64,000 nucleotides of DNA, taken from positions 18,941,806 to 19,005,805 of the forward strand of contig CM069875.1 of the NCBI GenBank assembly GCA_036172665.1, written 5' to 3'. The notes under the pieces are model-generated. The model was not told the origin of the DNA and ran no database searches. It saw only the letters and a list, made by a program, of their open reading frames with translations. The translations under genes and the position numbers were made by a program. Shown here in pieces: positions 20,570-31,081 of the stretch (position 1 is its first letter; each line of letters begins with the position of its first letter). The DNA comes from Prosopocoilus inquinatus (taxonomy: Eukaryota; Arthropoda; Insecta; Coleoptera; Lucanidae).

Positions 20570-22458
20570 ATCAAAAATCAAAATCGTCAAAAATATTTTT
20601 TGTCAATTAACTTTCATAAGTTTATATCCCGTTCCATGAACATGGATTAAAATTAATTCAATTAAAATAAAGGAAATCCCATGTTTAATCTGAGAAATTG
20701 GTGCAACTCGGCCTAATTCTGGAAAAACATATTTTCAAAGTTTTTGATTATAATATATCTACGTACACGTATGTTTAATCAATAGTCCACAGCGAGTTGC
20801 TAAATTTGATGTCCACCGTATTTTAGCGGAAATGTAATTACATTCCCATCCCCCGAATATACTCGGAACTGGAGCCACCCCCGGGCTCAGTAGATAACAT
20901 GCAATTGGACGAATCCGCCGAGAATACGCCGGCTTTGAGTTTTTACCGAATACAACCGCAATTAATGCACGACCCAGTGTATAAATATAATTGGAAATTG
21001 CTATAAATTTACCACCTTGATTTGCTAGTTATTTGTGTGTACTCTTCCGGCTGCTAAAAATGTATTCCAGATCACACGAAATCATAGACACCTCGTGATT
21101 TGCGCTCTAAAAGGGTCCCTGAGGATTTTTTAGTATATGAAAAAGGGCATTTATGTTGCAGAAATTAATTTTTCAACATGATAAGAACTTGCGATTTTGC
21201 ACAAGTAGTTTTGCTAAAAGCAATGAAAATGCTGGAAAATTAAAAGCGTAATAAACATGCAGTTACTTTTAATACAATACTTCCAGTCAAAATAAGTATA
21301 AGAAACAAGAACAACAACACGAAATTTAAGTTTACGTAAAAATGTTTATCATTTCCAGAATCCTACTCGAATAGAAAGTAAGACATCTTAATTACAGCAA
21401 CCATAAAACCGTCCTCAAAAATCCAATTACGCCTTGTAATTATGCGCAACTACAACAAACAAGCACTAAAACAAAACATCTGGTTTATATTAATTTTATA
21501 TGTCCGTTCTAACAAGTCACCATCACAATCGAAATTATAAATAATTTCAGTTGCACAAAGCTTTATTGTTATAGCCGCGATAAATTACAACTTAAGTAAG
21601 TTCCTGCTGTAAAATTTCTTTAAGGCCGCCCGCCTTTCATGATAAAATTTTCTAATTTAATCAACGGATGCAATGTGAATTATCTCCGTTTCTAACCCAC
21701 GACCCCGTATATCTTTACTCGTTTTATTTGCTGCAGTAATCGATTTGTTAAAATTAATCTAATTGAACCATTTCTGTTGAATAATTAGGTTATTGATTAG
21801 AAGACGGTATTGTCAGAAATTTGTTTCTTGAAAAGTTAATTCTGATTGTTAACGCTACAGTTGACGAGTAAGACAAACTGGCAATTTAATTAATCCAAAA
21901 CCAATTAAATTAGTACTATTTTTATTCTAATCTGTAATTTATAATTTTAATTTTCAAATTTTAGGCAATTGCCCAAAGATCCGGGGTTTTAATGTGCTAT
22001 AGCGGCAATGAAAAATGCATAAGACTATGCAATAGATAAAAACTAATAAAAGAAAACATTATTTTTGCGCGCACGCCTCCAACAGGTCGAGGTTCTTCCA
22101 TAATAAATAGTGGGTAACTCGTTGTCAATTGCTTTCATCAAGATAAGTCTTTACTTCTGTGAATGAAATTTAGTTAACAAAGTTAAAGAATGCAATGGAC
22201 AGTAAACGTTTTATTAGCTGAGGCGTCAAAAATGGTAAATTGAATTCCTAAATTGTTTTTTCACTTAAAGTCGGATAATAATTAAAGTGTGCAAGTTGAT
22301 TATGCGTTATTTTTTTTGTCATTTTGAAAATGAATATAAAAATATAATGTTAATGCTTGTGTTATCAATAAAAATATCACAATACATTTACGAAATTTTA
22401 AGGAAAATTAATTTTTCACAATGTTTTCCAATCCGTACGTCAATCAAGTATTCTTGTA
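20570..22458. other. AT-rich host-like non-coding DNA
   Basis: No coding frame, RNA gene or repeat end could be supported. A GC-richer patch near 20850-20960 is unexplained and might be a conserved non-coding element. Confidence 0.35.
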
Positions 22459-22462
22459 GTAT

Positions 22463-22843
22463 TGTCACGCTCGCTCCGGGGTAGCGGCGATGCTATCAGA
22501 AAAATGAGGGGGTAGCTCAGTGGTAAAGGAACCGTTTTGCCGTTTAAAAATTGGATCGACTTACCGGCCTTCTTGGGGTCGCCTGAAGCTGGTATGAGGG
22601 TAAAGGGGTCCAGGAAAAGCCCACTCACTGAGTATCACGTTTATTTGGCACAACCAACCCAATCTCCGGAAGACCCACGTTTCTGAGTCGCCCTTGCCCA
22701 GCGAATAGTCCCCCGCTCCGATCGAAGACACGATCGAGCGCTCATTCCGATATTGGCGACTCAGCAAAGTGTGCCCCACCGTACCGCAATATTTAACATG
22801 TATGTACAGAGTGTTTAAATTAACAAAAGCACCCTTCGTGACA
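22463..22843 (-). repeat. 3' LTR of the gypsy element
   Basis: It is 381 bp and matches the other LTR base for base as far as can be seen. In element sense it contains AATAAA (plus coordinates 22640-22645) as a likely polyadenylation signal and a GGTAAGT splice donor (22559-22565). Confidence 0.95.
22508..22565 (+). promoter_or_regulatory. tRNA-like A-box/B-box pair inside the LTR, antisense to the element
   Basis: On the plus strand the LTR reads GGGGGTAGCTCAGTGGTA, an almost perfect 5' tRNA half including an A-box (TAGCTCAGTGG, 22513-22523). Forty bases later GGATCGACTTA (22553-22563) resembles a B-box (GGTTCGANTCC) at 8 of 11 positions. The same arrangement is in the other LTR (33560-33617). 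The related solo LTR at 54214 keeps the A-box and has a perfect D-arm (GCTC/GAGC). It could be an antisense Pol III promoter or a trapped tRNA-derived piece; activity is unproven. Confidence 0.4.
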
Positions 22844-22856
22844 TTTCCCCCCCGCC
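22844..22856 (-). other. Polypurine tract for plus-strand DNA synthesis
   Basis: In element sense the sequence immediately before the 3' LTR is GGCGGGGGGGAAA, directly followed by TGTCACG. Position and composition are those of a retroelement polypurine tract. Confidence 0.85.
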
Positions 22857-23148
22857 GGAGAATATGCTTCCATGCATATTTACATTACCAATAGCCGTCA
22901 CGAAGATATTACTTTTCCTAATAGCTAATTGAATTATAATTTAAATATGTTAACAAAGCTACACATTATTCTTAATGGATCAACTGCTGATTTTCTATTT
23001 ATTCCATGGTCCGAATGATGTTCAAATTCAAGATGTTGGAGGGACTCCTCGTTTGCTTATAGGTCGAAGTGATTTAAGGTGGTAAACTCGGTCTTGAATT
23101 CGTAGTACATGTACTTGTGTGATGCCCTACTTAATTCAGGCATCATCT

Positions 23149-23391
23149 TCATTTTGCTCTGGTGTTGACCTTCGGTTTATCGTTTAGGAGCCTCAACTGA
23201 TTAACTCGATAATATCCTTGGTTCTTCGGCAGCGTCCATAAAAGAAAAGGCAGCATCAGAATTTTACATTTACAATATACGTTAGGTTTGTAGGTTGTGC
23301 CCAATGAATTACAATATTTGACTAATCTCTGATTCAATATAAAGTTATAAAAATATTTTCTGTTAAATTTGGTATTATGCTTGAATGACAT
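23149..23391 (-). CDS. Small open frame between env and the 3' LTR, function unknown
   Basis: An 80-residue frame with a true ATG (23391) lies downstream of env in element sense. It is basic, starts MSFKHNTKFNRKYF and has a hydrophobic patch (ILMLPFLLWTLP). It matches no family I know. It could be an accessory protein, or chance in a 3' untranslated region of about 800 bases. Ribosome access would need another spliced mRNA. Confidence 0.18.
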   Translation of the reverse strand: MSFKHNTKFNRKYFYNFILNQRLVKYCNSLGTTYKPNVYCKCKILMLPFLLWTLPKNQGYYRVNQLRLLNDKPKVNTRAK

Positions 23392-23656
23392 ACATGTATT
23401 ACAATCGTAGAATTAACAAGAACTTTAATATAATAATTATAATGGTAATAACAAAAATATCTAGTACCGACGCAACGATTGGCCATTTCCTTGCGTAGGT
23501 CAAGGAAAAAAAATGAGTAATACTTATATAGTACATGTTTACTACTAAGTGCTAAAATTTTCTTAAGCTAACGGAAAATGTAATTAGAAATTGTAATTTT
23601 CTTATTAGTAGTTAACCTCGGGACACTACTTCCGTCGAGGGTTGGATGTCTGCTGA

Positions 23657-25579
23657 TCAGTTCAGACGATCCAATTCCTCACGTGAAGTCGCCTCCCGTA
23701 GGTTTACCGTACACTTCCTTCCGTCAGGTAATACGAAGGTTCCTTCCTCATACTCCTTCATAAGGATATTTTCTCTCCTTTTCTGGTTTTTTCGATTACA
23801 CGTTCCTAATCTTTTTTTAAAACAATATGTGCCTATACTTATAATAATAGTTATTGTTACACAGTATAATATAATCGATTCATAATTTTCTTTTAGTTTG
23901 TGTTTATGTTTTATTTGGATATTATTAATATCGTTTAGAACTGATTCTAGCTTTTGGCGTTTATTTATCAGAGATTCATTAATGTTCATTACTTTTTCTA
24001 ATTTTTCTAAATCTAATATTTTTAGATCTTCGATTAATGGTGACGTCAAATTATCCCCTTTCTCATTAAAATCTTTCATGTTTAAAGAAGGTATATGTTG
24101 AAATAATTCGAATTCTTCCGTTTGTATTGCCTTCAGTATTACATTTTCAGAGAATGCTTTACATCCTGTTGCCAAATAAAGTTTACCGGTGCCGTTTAAA
24201 TTTATATATTTAATTGTGTTGTTGCCATCTTGACCGGTGCAAGTTAATGTTAACGATTCTGCATTTGGGGTTACAAATATCCACGAATTTGCTAATACAG
24301 ACTCCATAAAATAAATGTGATTAATAGTTAACACGTGCCGCTCGCAAATATCTGGAATTGATTTTTTATATGACAATAATTGTATCTCACAAATATTTTT
24401 GTTTGTAGTAATTAAAGTTTTTTCTTTAAGTGAAATATACACCTGATCTTGTAGAGAAATAATTGTTAACATTTCATCTTTGTCTAACAGGACGAATTCT
24501 GATCTTATTTCATTTATTGCAAGGTATGCGTATGAAAGATTAATTACTACAAATATATTCTTATGCCATCTCACAGGGATAGAAATTAATTTGTAGAATG
24601 TAAACGGCTTAATTTGGACTAACGGTATTCTGACTACTCCATATAACTTTGAATTTTTGAAAAATATACTTAATTTACTAATTTTAAATAAGGCTTCTAT
24701 TGCATTTGGGTTATCAATATTTGTAGGGAATTTAACCCCTGCCGGTATAAATGTGATTATGGACTTCAAATTTTCTAATAGGGTTGTTGGAGAGATAAAT
24801 AATGGATGAAATATTCCCTGCTTTGCCGAAACAATAATATTTATTAAATTTATTACCTCTAATTTATACTGCTCAATAATAGTCGTTAGTATCGATATAT
24901 GATCTTTCAAATGCCTGTCTATTCTATACAAGAAATCCACTTCCGTTGCAGTTTTACCTAAAATATTTTTTATCGAATTGTAACTCTGGGAAATCAGTTT
25001 TTCATTACGCTCAATATGGCCTAATGTATTATTTAGTGTATCTAATGTTGACATTACTATTATTGTTTGATTTTTCATAACTTTAGACAAAGTGTCCTGG
25101 TCAGCTTCAACTTCATTTATCATCTTTTCAAATCTTTCTGCATCATCAGTCGTTAGAGTACCGAATAAAGTCTTAGAAATTTTTCCAATTGCGTCAAAAT
25201 ATCCTCGTTTTACCAAATTATGCCCTAATAAATTTGGAATCATATCTTTTTCCCATTTTACGCGATTAATTGTCGCATTTATTATATTTAAGTAATTTCC
25301 GCATAAATCAGACGCTTTTAATGTTTTATCATTACATATTTTTTCAGTATCTTTAAAAAGATTAATGATCTGCACAAATTTTTCTTCAAATTTATCTAAG
25401 TCTATGAAAGTTAACAAATTCCAGAAGGAATCCGTTATATAGAATTTACCTAGATCCTCGTATACCATTCCTGACGTCCCATCCATGGATTTTATCTCGT
25501 ATTTTTGATCCAATTCGCCTCTCGCATTTTCCGTTATTAGCAGATATAAAATACATGCTGCTAAATTTTGTGGCCACAT
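23657..25579 (-). CDS. env: Envelope glycoprotein of the gypsy element
   Basis: A 640-residue frame with ATG at 25579. The N-terminus (MWPQNLAACILYLLI) is a signal peptide. A cleavage/fusion-type region follows at residues about 123-150 (VKRGYFDAIGKISKTLFG then TTDDAERF), matching the pattern in insect gypsy Env and baculovirus F-like proteins. The central part is helix-rich with many N-glycosylation sites (NQT, NNT, NGT). A transmembrane helix lies at about 567-588, followed by a basic cytoplasmic tail of about 50 residues. Env would sit in the host membrane and allow budding or cell-to-cell spread. A splice acceptor just upstream (25602) fits expression from a spliced subgenomic RNA using the donor in the LTR. 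No breaks are visible. This is an endogenous insect element; the assignment rests on architecture and motif pattern. Confidence 0.85.
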   Translation of the reverse strand: MWPQNLAACILYLLITENARGELDQKYEIKSMDGTSGMVYEDLGKFYITDSFWNLLTFIDLDKFEEKFVQIINLFKDTEKICNDKTLKASDLCGNYLNIINATINRVKWEKDMIPNLLGHNLVKRGYFDAIGKISKTLFGTLTTDDAERFEKMINEVEADQDTLSKVMKNQTIIVMSTLDTLNNTLGHIERNEKLISQSYNSIKNILGKTATEVDFLYRIDRHLKDHISILTTIIEQYKLEVINLINIIVSAKQGIFHPLFISPTTLLENLKSIITFIPAGVKFPTNIDNPNAIEALFKISKLSIFFKNSKLYGVVRIPLVQIKPFTFYKLISIPVRWHKNIFVVINLSYAYLAINEIRSEFVLLDKDEMLTIISLQDQVYISLKEKTLITTNKNICEIQLLSYKKSIPDICERHVLTINHIYFMESVLANSWIFVTPNAESLTLTCTGQDGNNTIKYINLNGTGKLYLATGCKAFSENVILKAIQTEEFELFQHIPSLNMKDFNEKGDNLTSPLIEDLKILDLEKLEKVMNINESLINKRQKLESVLNDINNIQIKHKHKLKENYESIILYCVTITIIISIGTYCFKKRLGTCNRKNQKRRENILMKEYEEGTFVLPDGRKCTVNLREATSREELDRLN

Positions 25580-25601
25580 GTTTTGTTTGTTTACCTTTAT
25601 G

Positions 25602-25615
25602 ACTAAAAATAAAAA
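25602..25615 (-). promoter_or_regulatory. Candidate splice acceptor for env mRNA
   Basis: Minus-strand TTTTTATTTTTAG precedes the env ATG by about 24 bases; the exon would begin near 25602. Together with GGTAAGT in the 5' LTR (33611-33617) it forms a plausible donor-acceptor pair. Confidence 0.5.
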
Positions 25616-25787
25616 TAAGCTATATTTTTAATATTAGAACAATAATAGATTGTTTCGTGTTTGGGGCCCCAATTGATGTCTTCTAAATTACACCTAAAAC
25701 ATAAAGAAATATAAGTAAAATAATAATATATTTAATGTCTACTTTAACGTATTGTATATCTATGTAAATTTGACCAACACGTGTTGA

Positions 25788-28700
25788 CTAATGGTTTTCT
25801 CGCTTATAAAAAAGTATGTACATATTTTTTTCTAAAATTTCTTTTGAGTCTATTTTAGTTACTACATCATCGTTACATTTCACCCAGGTGTCAATTCCTT
25901 GTGAATTCTTGCCTGTAATGTAACTTATGTAATGTCCTTCATTCGCACTTCCTACGTGTTCAATTGCCCCCTGTAAATTATACCTTGTATTTTTACTTTC
26001 AACATTTTTATAGAATGTTCCTACATTTAAATCAGTTAATGGAAATTTTACACTTTTATGTAATTTCTCAGTCTCTTGACCCGACCAATAGTAACTGTTG
26101 AAATGTAGCACCAGGTACTCCGGCAATTTCACAATTTTTGTATATTTTCTAGTGTTGGTTCTTTTACGGCAAGACCAACAAATAGGCCGATTATCTTCCG
26201 AAAGAATCTCTTCTCCGAAGTAATTATCCAAACAAGTCTCCAAGCGGGTGTCTCTATGTTTATCTATGGAAAGTGAAATGCCCCATCCTGGACTTTTGGT
26301 GATGGACTGATTTCCACATTCTAGACATTCCGCCATTAAATCGTATGCGCCCGCAAAAATGTCTGATATAAATGATTTTTCACTGTTTCGATTTTCAACT
26401 TGTTTTGCTTCTTCGTGGAGGATCTGTAGAATATAAAACAGACACTCGTGGGCGTCCTGTTGCCCTTTCCCTTTAAATAAGGGATTTACCGCTTCTAGTT
26501 TATTTTTTAATCTTGATATTGATATTACTTTCTTCTTGGAATTATTGGTTAAATCATTAATTGTTTGTACAAAATTTTCTAAAAAATTTACGTTTTCTTT
26601 ATTATTTCTCGGTGAATATTGCCTACAAAAGTGTGTTACTTCTTCTATATGCGCGAGACAGCTTATAACCGAATTTAGGTAACACGTATTTCCCGTGTTT
26701 TTTAAACCTTTTATTTCATTTACTTGAATTGGTTTAAAGCCCATGTTCTCCATATTTTCTTTTGAGTTGTCATGTTTTCGGCTCTTGTAGAAACACTTGG
26801 CTCTCTTAAAAGTATCTTGGGAACCATCTTCTTTCCATTGTTCATAAAAAGGTGCTAATCTTGAAACATGTACCACATCCTGTTTGCTATTTTTTCCGGA
26901 ATCTGTTGAAATTACATAGTTCAAATCATTCCTTTTTTCAATTATGACGAACGGGCCGAAGTATTTTGGTAACAACTTTTCACATTTTCCTACTTTTCTG
27001 ACAAAATTTCTTAATTTCACTTTGTCGCCCACGTTAAAGCTGACATACCTGTGCTTTTTATTATAGATTTCTTTGTCGTTTTCCTGTTTCCTTTCGATGT
27101 TTCTTTTGGCGATTTCCCGTGTCTCACGTATCACTTGTTGACTTCTGAGTGTAAATTCTGTAGACATTGGTTGGCTAAGTTCCGCATCGGTTGGAAGAAC
27201 TGGTTCGCGACCATATACCAACGAAAATGGACTATGCTTAGTGGCCTCTTGCCGTGATGTATTGTAAGCAAATATGCAATGTGGCAGGAAAACATCCCAA
27301 TCCTTTTGGGAATTAGTCGTATATTTACTAATCATGTCGGCTATTGTTTTATTTAATCGCTCCGTTAGTCCATTCGTTGAGGGTTTGTACGCAGTTGTAA
27401 ATAAACTATCACTTCCTAATAATTTTAAAATTTCTGTAACTAAATTGGATAGAAACACTGCTCCGCGATCACTTAAAATTCTTTTTGGTGATCCGTGTCT
27501 GCAAATGAGCTGCTCTACTATAAATTTTGCTACGGGTTCAGCTTTTCCACTTGGCAGGGCCTTAGCTTCAGCCCAACGTGTAGCATAATCCGTTGCTACA
27601 ACTATGAATTTTGCTCCGGCTGAACTTAGTGGAAATGGGCCTAAAAGATCAATTCCTACCATGGCGAAAGGCGTTTCCGTTGTAATGGGTTTCAGTAATC
27701 CTGCTGGTTTCCGATTTGTTGGTCCCTTCCGAATTTGGCATTCTGGGCAACCCCTAATAAATTTTGTGATATCTTGTTTCATTCCTTCCCAGAAATATCT
27801 TTTTCTGATCTTATCTAGAGTTTTAGTCAATCCTAAGTGGCCGCTTATGGGATCCCGATGGAAATTTGTCATAATCTCTTCTTTTAAATTTTGCGGGATA
27901 ACTAATAGTTTTGCGTCAGTTATGGATGACGGGTCCTTCTTATACAAAACCTCATTAACCAGTTCATAATTTTTTGCTGCTCTTTGGATTGCTGGTCCTC
28001 CATATTCAGGATTTTCTACTGCCTTTTTTATTTCTTGTAAACGTGAATCTTTCCTTTGCCACTTTTCCAAATCTGTTGCACTTGCAATGAATGTTGGAAC
28101 ATTTTGTGCTTCCTTCTCATCTTCTGTGGTTCCTAGAGTACAAGGGTACCTCGAGAGTGCATCTGCATCCTTGTTTGATGTTCCTTTTTTATGGAAAACT
28201 TTGTATGAATATTCCATCAGTTTCAACGACCAGCGCAGTAGACGACCTCCGGGAGTTTTTAACGTCTGTAGCCAACACAACGCGTGGTGATCTGTAATTA
28301 TGTTAAAGCTGTCCAATCCCCACAAGTAAGATCTAAAGTATTCCACCGACCATACTGCCGCTAGGCATTCTAATTCTGTTATGGGGTAGCTTTTTTCGTA
28401 TTTGGTAAGAGTTCTTGAGATATACGAAATAGGGTGAAGTTTTTGTGACACCACGTCTTTTTGCAATAAAACTGCTCCGATTCCGTTTCCACTCGCATCT
28501 ACTCGTAGCTCGGTTTCTGCCGTAGGATTGTAATGTCCTAAGATGGGAGCACTGGTTAGTTTTTCTTTTAGAGCTTCGAAAGCTTTTTTCTGATTTTGAC
28601 CCCATTCAAATTTTGAATTTGCCCCAATAATGTTATACAACGGGCCGGCGATAATTGAAAAATTTTTAATAAACCGTCTGAAAAAATTACATAATCCTAA

Positions 28701-31081
28701 GAAACTTTGAACTTCTTTTATTTTTCTTGGTGTAGGGAAATTTCTTACTGCTTGGATCTTTGTCTCGTCTGGTAATATACCTTTAGTTGAAATCTTGAAT
28801 CCTAACACTCTAAGTTCCTGCATTCCAAAATAGCACTTTGAAGGTTTTAAAGTAAGACCTGCTCCTTTTATGCAATTGAAGACTCTTTGTAAACGTTCTA
28901 AGTGTTCCTCCATGGTATTGCTTACCACGATGATATCGTCTAAATAGATTGCCACTTCCTTCCATTTTAAGTCCTTAAATATTGAGTCAGTCAGCCTTTG
29001 GAAGGTACTTGGTGCATTACACAGTCCGAAGCTCAAGCGGTTAAACTCATACAGCCCATCGTTTGTTGTAAATGCCGTTTTATGCCGATCTTCTTCTTTA
29101 ACTGGACATTGCCAATAACCGCTGTTTAAGTCTAGTGTCGAAAAATATTTATTTCCTCCTAAAAAATTTAGTATATCATCTATCAGCGGTAGGGGGTACG
29201 ATGACTTCGTGGTGATGGCATTCAGTTTCCGGTAATCAACACAGAATCTAAATGTACCATCCGGTTTTTTTACTAACACGACGGGCGAAGCGAATTCGCT
29301 GTCTGAAGGACGTATGATCCCGGCTTCCAACATCTCTTCTATTTGTTGTTTAATGATATCCCGCTCCTTCATACTTACCCTGTATGGTCGTGATTTGACG
29401 GGGCTGTTTTGTCCAATATCGATCGTGTGTTCTGCCCGATCTGTTTTTCCGAGAAGTAGGTTTGTCCATGCCATAATGTCTGAATTTTTCTGTAATAAAT
29501 TTTCTAATTTCTTCTTTTCTTCGTCTTGCAGATGATTGTTTATGTTATAAACTTTTGACGACTTTTCTTCCATCACTACATTTAAATTTAAAAGCTTATT
29601 TTGTTCTGCTAATATTTTTCCAATTTCATTTTTGTTATCCACCACAATGTAGCCCAATGCCGTATCCTTCTTGATTAGTTTCCTGTTTTTATCATAATTA
29701 GAGATGTTAATTTTATTATTTCCAAAATCTTGAAAATCATCTGCTATCTCCAATTTATTTTTATGAAGAAATTGTCCTCTTGCATGAAACGTACAAAACA
29801 GTAATGGTTTTTCAAAGTTTGCATTATCTGAAAATTTAATTTGACAGCTTCTAGATTCTCCTCCTTCAATCATTGCATCTTCCGCTATATTGACTTTAAT
29901 TATTTGATCTTGTACAATTTCATCTACGATATCCTCTCCTGGTAGTTCGTTCCAAGACACTGCTGTTTTATTTTTATGAGCTGTAGTTGCTGATTTTTGA
30001 TAATCTTGTTCTGGCAGTTCACATATGTTGATGTTAATGTCTGTTCCCTGAAAGATGTATCGTATCATTTTTTCTATAGTTTTCCATTTTTGCTTATCCA
30101 TTCCGCAAGCTATTTTTGGCATCCCTAAATTTTCGAGTTTATTCTGTACCATCAGCTGTTTTAACGATAAGAGGGAATTAAAAATATTTTGTAAAGTTGG
30201 TTTATCCTGCGAATGTCTTTTTGTTATTAAGTAAAAAACAAATCTCTCTTTTAATTTTAAGTAAACCACATTTCCCACATTTGGATTCTGGTTTTTAAGT
30301 TGCTCGATGTTATCAAATTTAGCTTTAAATAACTTAGCAATACCTTTAGACATTCTTAGATCGGCTGATACGCAATGAGCTAAACTAAATGACTTTGGTA
30401 AATTAAATAAATCTGTCTTCACGTACTTGATTTCAGTGGAAAATTTCGTTGTGTCCTGATTTTTAAAATTCTCATACGAGACCCTTTGACTTGTCCATTT
30501 AGGTGTTTTTAGCCAACCCTGTCCTAATCTTCGGGAATTTTGACTTTTAATACTATCAATATTTTGTTGCCGTATTTCTAAATTAGTTTCAACGCTCGTT
30601 TCTAGGTTATTCAACTTAATTTCCTTGGAAGAAAAATTTATTTCGGCATCATAATCCTTAAGAAAAGGGCATCCTAAAATCAGTGGTGCTGTCAGGTTCT
30701 CCACAACTAGTGCCTGTAGCAAAAAAATTTTGCCCCTCAGTGAAACCGTTACTTTTGACATTCCTAAAGGGACAACTTTTTTATTATTAATCGTATTCAG
30801 AACGGGCGAATTTTCCAATGGTAATATATCGGTTGCAAAACGTCTAGTAATAACGTTAAATGCTGCTCCCGTGTCCACAATAATATTAACATCTCTTCCA
30901 TTAAGACTACCTGTTGTTGTCAATATATTGGCGTCATTTGTTGGAATTGTTATTAAATTACACTTAATATTATTATTTTTCCTTGTTTCACTACACGAAC
31001 CACTATCACTTGAGGCCCCTTTTTGGAAATAATTCCGGACAGAGTTCAGGGCCTTTTCGTGCTCTGTCCTGTACCATTTAA
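25788..31081 (-). CDS. pol: Pol polyprotein: protease, macrodomain, RT, RNase H, integrase and C-terminal ubiquitin-specific protease
   Basis: The frame opens at 31081 in the -1 frame relative to gag and runs to 25788. Residue numbers below count from codon 30923. Aspartic protease: DTGA at 17-20. Macrodomain of the TARG1/OARD1 type at about 160-305: HCVSADLRMSKGIA, YLITK (Lys 235) and IACGMD (Asp 276), the positions of the catalytic pair in TARG1. RT at about 500-720: RFCVDYRKLN and YLDD (660-663). RNase H about 760-930. Integrase: His 1022/1029, Cys 1059/1062 zinc site, then Asp 1092, Asp 1152, Glu 1188. A GPF-containing C-terminal region is near 1295-1360. USP at 1402-1708: Cys box GNTCYLNS (Cys 1414), QQDAHE, two CxxC pairs (1533/1536 and 1582/1585), His box NEGHYISY (His 1664) and CNDD (1683-1686). 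All key residues are present and there is no break. Protease, RT and integrase are standard; the other two domains are not. Confidence 0.95.

Noticed and set aside
22508..22565. A functional tRNA gene in the LTR
   Set aside because: No proper acceptor, anticodon or T-arm pairing follows the 5' half. It is called only a tRNA-like promoter motif.
27274..27588. Plus-strand frames of 60-121 codons opposite pol and gag
   Set aside because: They are antisense shadows of the strongly coding minus strand and show no protein motifs.
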